The notes under the pieces: model-generated | What the model saw: the letters and a program-made list of their open reading frames with translations, nothing else | Databases searched by the model: none | Told to the model about the DNA's origin: nothing | Assembly: GCA_003516955.1 (NCBI GenBank) | Contig: DPBN01000380.1 | Coordinates: 1-14,782, forward strand | Reading direction: 5' to 3' | From: Armatimonadota bacterium | GTDB lineage: Bacteria; Armatimonadota; Fimbriimonadia; Fimbriimonadales; Fimbriimonadaceae | DNA length: 14,782 nt | Position numbers and translations under genes: made by a program | Shown here: one piece after another, positions 5,944 through 14,782 of the stretch | Layout of the letters: each line of letters starts with the position of its first letter | How positions within the stretch are numbered: position 1 is the stretch's first letter

Positions 5944-6255
5944 ATGGACCCAGCTGTCGTCGCGGTGTTCATACCGGTTGTGGCTCTGATGATCCCGATC
6001 ACAGCGATCTGGACCAAACACCGCCAGACGATCGAGCGCATGCGGTTGGAAGCCAAGAACCAGAAGCGCGCGGAGCTGGACGAGGTCGAGAAGTTGCGCT
6101 CGGAGGTCAAGGAGCTGAAGGAGATCGTCTACCAGCAGACTCTGGCGATCGACAGTTTTCTGATGGAGCAGCGCCGCCTCGGCGGCGGAGCGTCGGGTGG
6201 CACGGAGACGGAGGTGCAGCAGCGTCTGAGCATCAACCAAGAATCGCGCGGATGA
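5944..6255 (+). CDS. Small membrane-anchored coiled-coil protein (PspB-like architecture)
   Basis: Seen: 103 codons. Residues ~4-23 (AVVAVFIPVVALMIPITAIW) form one hydrophobic segment, followed by a basic flank (KHR) and a charged heptad-rich stretch at ~28-70 (for example ELDEVEKLRSEVKELKEIV), then a Gly/Gln-rich tail. This N-out/C-in single-pass plus coiled-coil layout resembles PspB-type phage-shock proteins and many uncharacterised small proteins. I see no diagnostic motif that proves PspB, and no pspA or pspC is near. Only 10 nt separate it from hisA, so it likely shares the his transcript and, if so, the c-di-AMP riboswitch. GC3 and heptad regularity support real coding. Function unknown. 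Confidence 0.72.
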   Translation: MDPAVVAVFIPVVALMIPITAIWTKHRQTIERMRLEAKNQKRAELDEVEKLRSEVKELKEIVYQQTLAIDSFLMEQRRLGGGASGGTETEVQQRLSINQESRG

Positions 6256-6270
6256 TTCCCTGAACCCGCC

Positions 6271-6288
6271 GCGTCGTGGCAACGACGC
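6271..6288 (+). repeat. Hairpin after the his/small-protein cluster
   Basis: GCGTCGT-GGCA-ACGACGC is a perfect 7-bp stem with a tetraloop, 15 nt after the stop of the small protein gene. No U-tract follows. It may act as a 3' end stabiliser or factor-dependent terminator. Confidence 0.45.
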
Positions 6289-6311
6289 CGCAGGGGCGGG
6301 CAGGGCAGGGA

Positions 6312-6339
6312 GGGCCGTTCCCGGGTCTGGGAAAGGCCC
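6312..6339 (+). terminator. Second hairpin upstream of the rpoB promoter, candidate terminator
   Basis: GGGCC-G-TTCCC pairs with GGGAA-A-GGCCC around a 6-nt loop (GGGTCT): 10 pairs with one G/A mismatch. It ends 7 nt before the rpoB -35 box. Together with the hairpin at 6271-6288 it probably separates the his transcript from rpoBC; lack of a U-tract keeps confidence moderate. Confidence 0.45.
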
Positions 6340-6346
6340 AAGCGGG

Positions 6347-6375
6347 TTGAATTGCCCGTCCCGATCGGATATACT
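6347..6375 (+). promoter_or_regulatory. rpoB promoter (sigma70 type)
   Basis: TTGAAT (6347-6352) and TATACT (6370-6375) are separated by exactly 17 nt. Predicted start ~6382 gives a leader of ~26 nt with GGAGG at 6399-6403. It is the best promoter match in the window and lies directly before the RNA polymerase genes. Confidence 0.75.
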
Positions 6376-6407
6376 AGCTAGTCGCGTCTAACGTGCCCGG
6401 AGGCCTG

Positions 6408-10418
<4,011 letters not shown>

Positions 10419-10435
10419 GATGAGTTCCGCAAACG

Positions 10436-10458
10436 GGGCGCCCGCTAGGTGGGCGCCC
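10436..10458 (+). repeat. Inverted repeat in the rpoB-rpoC gap
   Basis: GGGCGCCC (10436-10443) and GGGCGCCC (10451-10458) flank GCTAGGT, forming an 8-bp stem with a 7-nt loop, 18 nt after the rpoB stop. No U-tract follows. It may be an attenuator, RNase processing site or stabilising hairpin. The rest of the 179-nt gap shows no gene. Confidence 0.5.
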
Positions 10459-10597
10459 GTGACACGAACGATCCCCTCGCGGGGTCTGACGAACGGGTCG
10501 AAGGGTGTTCCGGCGCCCTTCGGCCCCTCGCGCTGCACCGGTTTGGCCCGAGTGCCGGGCCGCTCTTCGTAGTCGCTCCTGGAATCCCGAAGAACCT

Positions 10598-13500
10598 ATG
10601 TCCAATTCGAATTCGAACACTTTCGACAGCATCAGGATCGGCATCGCTAGCCCGGAGGACATCCTTCGGTGGACCCAACGCCCGGGGACGACGGGCGACC
10701 CAGAGCAGGACCGCCTGTTCGACGCGGAGGTCAAGAAGCCTGAGACGATCAACTACCGAACCTTCAAGCCGGAGAGGGACGGCCTGTTCTGCGAGCGGAT
10801 CTTCGGCCCGGTCAAGGACTGGGAGTGCGCCTGCGGCCGCTACAAGAAGATCAAGTACAAGGGCATGGTCTGCGAGCGCTGCGGCGTCGAGGTCACCCGC
10901 TCCAAGGTTCGGCGCGAGCGCATGGGCTACATCCGGCTCGCCGCGCCGGTGAGCCACATCTGGTACCTGAAGAACGTCCCGTCGCCCATCAGCCTGTTGC
11001 TGGACATCTCGCCGAGGCTGCTGGAGAAGGTCGTCTACTTCTCGTCGTTCATCGTGATCGACCTCGATTCCGAGCGCATCGCGGAACTGATGCCCCGCAT
11101 CCGCCAGGCGGTAGAGAAGGAGAAGGCGCGCATCCAGGCCGACCTGAAACGGCTGGAGGAGGACGCCCTCCGAAGGTTCGCCAAGGAGCTGGACGAGAAT
11201 CAGGACGAGTACGACGAGCAGTACTGCCGCGAGCGCACGAAGGCGATCAACGACCGGATCCGGGCCGAGTACCGAGACGCCGACGATCGCCTCAAGGACA
11301 TGGACGTGGCTGTCGATGTCCTGGGCCGCCTCCAGAAGAACGAGCTGATTGACGAGGAGAAGTACCGCGCTATCGTTCGGATGCTCGAGGCCGTCGGGCA
11401 GCAGTTCGGCGAGGACCTGCGGCCGCTGGTCCGGGCCGGCATCGGAGCCGAGGCGATCAAGGAGCTTCTGGTCCGCATCGACCTCGAAAAGCTGTCCCGC
11501 GAGCTGCGCATCGAGATCCGCTCCACTTCGAGCCAGCGAAGGACGCGCGCGATCAAGCGGCTTGAGATCGTCGAGGCGCTCCGGGCCTCGCGCAGCCGCC
11601 CCGAGTGGATGGTCCTGGACATCATCCCGGTGATCAGCCCGGAGCTCCGCCCGATGGTCCAGCTGGACGGCGGGCGGTTCGCCACGTCCGATCTGAACGA
11701 CCTCTACCGCAGGATCATCAACCGGAACAACCGGCTGAAGAAGATCATGGAGATCCATGCGCCGGAGTCGATCATCAACCACGAGAAGCGCCTCCTCCAA
11801 GAGGCGGTTGACGCGCTGATCGACAACGGCCGCCGAAGCCGCCCGGTGGTGGGCTCGAACTCCAGGCCGCTCAAGTCCCTCAGCGACATGCTCAAGGGCA
11901 AGGAGGGGCGCTTCCGCAAGAACCTGCTCGGCAAGCGCGTGGACTACTCCGGGCGGTCCGTGATCGTCGTAGGGCCGCACCTGAAGCTGCACCAGTGCGG
12001 GCTGCCCAAGGAGATGGCTCTGGAGCTCTTCAAGCCGTTCGTGATGAAGGTCCTCACGGACTCCAAAGCCACCACGAACATCAAGACGGCCAAGCGGATG
12101 GTCGAGAGGATGCACCCGGCCGTCTGGGATGCCCTCGAGCAGGTGATCCGCGAGCACCCGGTGTTGCTGAACCGCGCCCCCACGCTGCACCGCCTGGGGA
12201 TCCAGGCGTTCGAGCCGATCCTCGTGGACGGCAAGGCGATCCAGGTGCACCCCTTGGTCTGCCACGCCTACAACGCCGACTTCGACGGGGACCAGATGGC
12301 CGTCCACGTGCCGCTCAGCACCGAGGCTCAGGCCGAAGCCCGCGTGCTGATGCTGAGCACGCAGAACCTGTTCTCTCCCGCCGACGGACGGCCAACCGTC
12401 TCGCCGATCCAGGACATCGTTCTCGGAGGCTACGCGCTCACCTTCGTCAGCAAGGAGGGGCTCCGACGCTTGGAGGAGATGGAGCGCCTCCACAGGGAGG
12501 ATCCGGAGAACAACCCGCCGCCCCGGGTGTACGCGGGCCTCGAGGAGGTTCTCTTCCTTCTGGATTCGCCCATCGTCGCGGAGCGCCTGCCGCTCAACGA
12601 TCCGGTCAAGGTGAGGATCCGCCGGCCGAAGTTCCGCCCGGACTCCGAGGTGGACTACCGGGATCCTGACACGGGGATCGAGTATCGCTACGAGACGATC
12701 GCCGCGGGCACCGAGGAGGAGCGGAGGGAGCTGGTCCCGTTGGAGCAGGAGTTCGAGACCGTCGTGGTGACGGCCACCCCCGGCCAGCTCATCTTCAACG
12801 ACGTCCTTCCGTACCCGCTGCGGTTCAGCGACGAGTTCCTCGGCTACGTCCTCAGCAAGAAGGCCATGCAGGAGGTGATCGTCCAGTGCCACAAGCGCGT
12901 GGGCATCGCCCGTACGATCAAGCTGTTGGACGACCTCAAGGAGCTGGGCTTCCGCTGGGCCACCAAGTACGGCCTGACGGTGGCGATCACCGACATGGAT
13001 CCGCCCGCCCGCCGCGAGGAGCTCCTGCGCAAGGCCGAAGAGGACTCCAACCGGTACATGACCGCCTACCGCACGGGTCGCACCAGCTACAAGGAAATGA
13101 CCGACCACATGCGCAAGCTGTGGAGCGAGACGACGGAGGAGGTAGGCCGTGAGATCGTCAAGAGCCTCGACCAGTTCAACCCGCTGTACATCATCACCGA
13201 CTCCGGCGCCCGCGGCAACATCAAGCAGCTGACGCAGCTCGCCGGCATGCGCGGCCTGATGCTGAACCAGTTCAACGAGATCATCTACGAGCTGCCGATC
13301 AAGAACTCGTTCCACCGGGGCCTCTCGATGCTCGAGTTCTTCGTCACCACGCACGGCGCTCGAAAGGGATTGGCGGACACCGCTCTCCGAACGGCGGACG
13401 CCGGCTACCTCACTCGCCGCCTGGTGGACGTCGCGCAGGACGTGATCGTTCGGGCGGAGGATTGCGGCACGACCGAGGGAGTGGCCGTTCACCGCGTCAT

Positions 13501-14782
13501 CAACGAGGGCGACACCATCGAGCCGATCGGCGACAGAATCTTCGGGCGAGTGTCGCTCTCGACGATCACGAACCCGGACACGGGCGCCGTGCTGTTCGGC
13601 TACGGCGACGTCATCACGCGGGAGCAGGCCGCCGAGCTGACGCGGATCGAGGACTCCTTCTACAAGCGTTACTCGGTCGTCGACGAGGCCGAGAAGCAGC
13701 AGCTCTCCGAGCGCTACCGGGCCTGCGGGTTCGGGCAGACCGAGCACGGCCTCCTGACCGTGACGGTCCGCAGCCCGCTCACCTGCGACCTCGAGCTGGG
13801 CATTTGCTCGCACTGCTACGGCGTGGACCTGTCCACCAACAAGCTGGTGGAGGTCGGCGTGGCCGTGGGCATCATCGCGGCGCAGTCGATCGGTGAGCCG
13901 GGCACCCAGCTGACGATGCGCACCTTCCATACGGGAGGCACCGCCTCTGGAAGACAGCTGGCCGGCACCAGCCAGTACAAGACCGGTCGGTTCATCCGGC
14001 AGTTCATGGAGGACTTCCAGTCGGCAGCCTCCGACGCGGACGAGGAGCTCGACCCCAGCAAGATGCTGGAGTGGCAGGAGAAGGTGGTTCGGGGCCTCTA
14101 CACGAAGGAGGTTCTGAACGTCGAGGTTGAGGAGCCTGCGAAGAAGAAGAAGACCGAGCGGCAAACCAAGGCGGAGACCAAGCTGGCCGAGAAGGCCGAG
14201 GCGGAATCCCGCAAGCGCTGGGAGCAGGCCCGCAAGACGTTCTTCTACGCATGGACCGGCGAGTCGTCCGGCATCGTCCGCGTCGAGGAGATCTTCGAGG
14301 CCAGGCGGCAGCCCCGAGGCAAGGCGATCATCTGTCCGATCACCGGCATCGTCCGGAGCATCACCGATTCGCCCTTCGGCCGATGGGTCGTCATCGAGGG
14401 AACCCTGCCGGTGGACACCTCCCCGAGCAAGGATGCCTTCATCTCCGAGAAGCAGGATTGGCCGGTGGAGCCCGGAACGGACAGCCAGCTGGATCGGCTG
14501 ATCGGTCAAAAGCTCACGGCGGCGAACCTCTCGGTGATCCGGCGGAACCCCGAGATCAAGACGATTCGGGTCAACTACGCGATCAACGTTCCCCCGTACG
14601 GCGAGTTGCCGATTCGGGAGGGGCGGCGCGTGGTGAAGGGAGACCCCCTCACGTACGGCCCGTTGGACCCGCACGAGGTGCTGGAGCTGGCTGGCGCCGA
14701 GGAGGTCTACAACTACTTCATCCAAAACCTGCAGGGCGTGTACAAGGCCCAGGGCGTGGACATCAACGACAAGCACATCGAG
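10598..14782 (+). CDS. rpoC: DNA-directed RNA polymerase subunit beta' (3' end outside window)
   Basis: Seen: 1395 codons from ATG 10598, open to the right edge. Zinc site 1 is C77, C79, C92 and C95 (CACGRY...VCERCG). The catalytic Asp triad is D561, D563 and D565 in [10 protein letters not shown]. Zinc site 2 is C956, C1063, C1070 and C1073. The bridge helix [20 protein letters not shown] leads into the trigger loop (M1107, R1108, H1111). Oddities: ~15 extra residues ([16 protein letters not shown]) before [17 protein letters not shown] (905-909) instead of the usual FREGL in the F-loop; and a ~100-residue insert between the two trigger helices (about 1119-1223, with KKKK at 1182-1185) before [12 protein letters not shown]. 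Role: beta' clamp and active site. The ribosome binding site is weak (GAAGAA). The visible end, [11 protein letters not shown], is the conserved segment shortly before the C-terminus. Confidence 0.97.
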   Translation, partial: MSNSNSNTFDSIRIGIASPEDILRWTQRPGTTGDPEQDRLFDAEVKKPETINYRTFKPERDGLFCERIFGPVKDWECACGRYKKIKYKGMVCERCGVEVTRSKVRRERMGYIRLAAPVSHIWYLKNVPSPISLLLDISPRLLEKVVYFSSFIVIDLDSERIAELMPRIRQAVEKEKARIQADLKRLEEDALRRFAKELDENQDEYDEQYCRERTKAINDRIRAEYRDADDRLKDMDVAVDVLGRLQKNELIDEEKYRAIVRMLEAVGQQFGEDLRPLVRAGIGAEAIKELLVRIDLEKLSRELRIEIRSTSSQRRTRAIKRLEIVEALRASRSRPEWMVLDIIPVISPELRPMVQLDGGRFATSDLNDLYRRIINRNNRLKKIMEIHAPESIINHEKRLLQEAVDALIDNGRRSRPVVGSNSRPLKSLSDMLKGKEGRFRKNLLGKRVDYSGRSVIVVGPHLKLHQCGLPKEMALELFKPFVMKVLTDSKATTNIKTAKRMVERMHPAVWDALEQVIREHPVLLNRAPTLHRLGIQAFEPILVDGKAIQVHPLVCHAYNADFDGDQMAVHVPLSTEAQAEARVLMLSTQNLFSPADGRPTVSPIQDIVLGGYALTFVSKEGLRRLEEMERLHREDPENNPPPRVYAGLEEVLFLLDSPIVAERLPLNDPVKVRIRRPKFRPDSEVDYRDPDTGIEYRYETIAAGTEEERRELVPLEQEFETVVVTATPGQLIFNDVLPYPLRFSDEFLGYVLSKKAMQEVIVQCHKRVGIARTIKLLDDLKELGFRWATKYGLTVAITDMDPPARREELLRKAEEDSNRYMTAYRTGRTSYKEMTDHMRKLWSETTEEVGREIVKSLDQFNPLYIITDSGARGNIKQLTQLAGMRGLMLNQFNEIIYELPIKNSFHRGLSMLEFFVTTHGARKGLADTALRTADAGYLTRRLVDVAQDVIVRAEDCGTTEGVAVHRVINEGDTIEPIGDRIFGRVSLSTITNPDTGAVLFGYGDVITREQAAELTRIEDSFYKRYSVVDEAEKQQLSERYRACGFGQTEHGLLTVTVRSPLTCDLELGICSHCYGVDLSTNKLVEVGVAVGIIAAQSIGEPGTQLTMRTFHTGGTASGRQLAGTSQYKTGRFIRQFMEDFQSAASDADEELDPSKMLEWQEKVVRGLYTKEVLNVEVEEPAKKKKTERQTKAETKLAEKAEAESRKRWEQARKTFFYAWTGESSGIVRVEEIFEARRQPRGKAIICPITGIVRSITDSPFGRWVVIEGTLPVDTSPSKDAFISEKQDWPVEPGTDSQLDRLIGQKLTAANLSVIRRNPEIKTIRVNYAINVPPYGELPIREGRRVVKGDPLTYGPLDPHEVLELAGAEEVYNYFIQNLQGVYKAQGVDINDKHIE

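Noticed and set aside
10445..14776. Open reading frame of ~1440 codons antisense to rpoC
   Set aside because: The sense strand encodes a fully recognisable RpoC. The antisense frame is open because GC-rich sense codons avoid TTA, CTA and TCA; the product has a shadow-like composition.

Overview
The window looks like a contig from a GC-rich, Gram-negative-type free-living bacterium. Strong third-position GC preference, a c-di-AMP riboswitch, an arabinofuranosidase/oxidoreductase sugar locus and RNA polymerase subunits with Thermus-like cores but unusual inserts are all visible. My best guess is a lineage in or near Armatimonadota, but that rests on impression rather than a search.

Layout. (1) Positions 1-~540 hold the start of a D-Ala-D-Ala dipeptidase gene (minus strand, runs off the left edge) and, divergently, the N-terminal half of a GYF_2-domain protein. 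(2) At ~533-548 there is an abrupt joint. The GYF_2 gene (plus) and the first ~21 codons of a FAD-dependent oxidoreductase (minus) run into each other, and both lose their 3' parts at the same point. The left piece also has a different third-codon-base usage, so this is either an assembly chimera or a real rearrangement breakpoint. (3) Positions 533-3518 are a minus-strand set: sucD (succinyl-CoA synthetase alpha, without sucC), then a GH127 beta-L-arabinofuranosidase, whose stop overlaps the oxidoreductase start (ATGA). (4) Positions 3676-3789 carry a clear c-di-AMP (ydaO/yuaA class) riboswitch on the plus strand. It is followed by ~225 nt of strongly structured leader and then hisB-hisH-hisA, tightly coupled by overlapping stop/start codons. 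A small membrane/coiled-coil protein follows 10 nt after hisA. (5) A good sigma70-type promoter (TTGAAT-17-TATACT) starts rpoB, followed 179 nt later by rpoC, which runs off the right edge.

The most notable points are as follows. A c-di-AMP riboswitch lies where the next genes are histidine biosynthesis genes, which is not a usual target of this class. RpoB carries a small Cys4 zinc-ribbon-like insert at the place of the E. coli SI2 insert, plus natural substitutions at two rifampicin-contact positions. RpoC carries an insert of about 100 residues, rich in Lys/Glu/Ala, inside the trigger loop, plus a changed F-loop motif. The rpoBC pair is next to his genes rather than behind the usual rplKAJL ribosomal protein genes.
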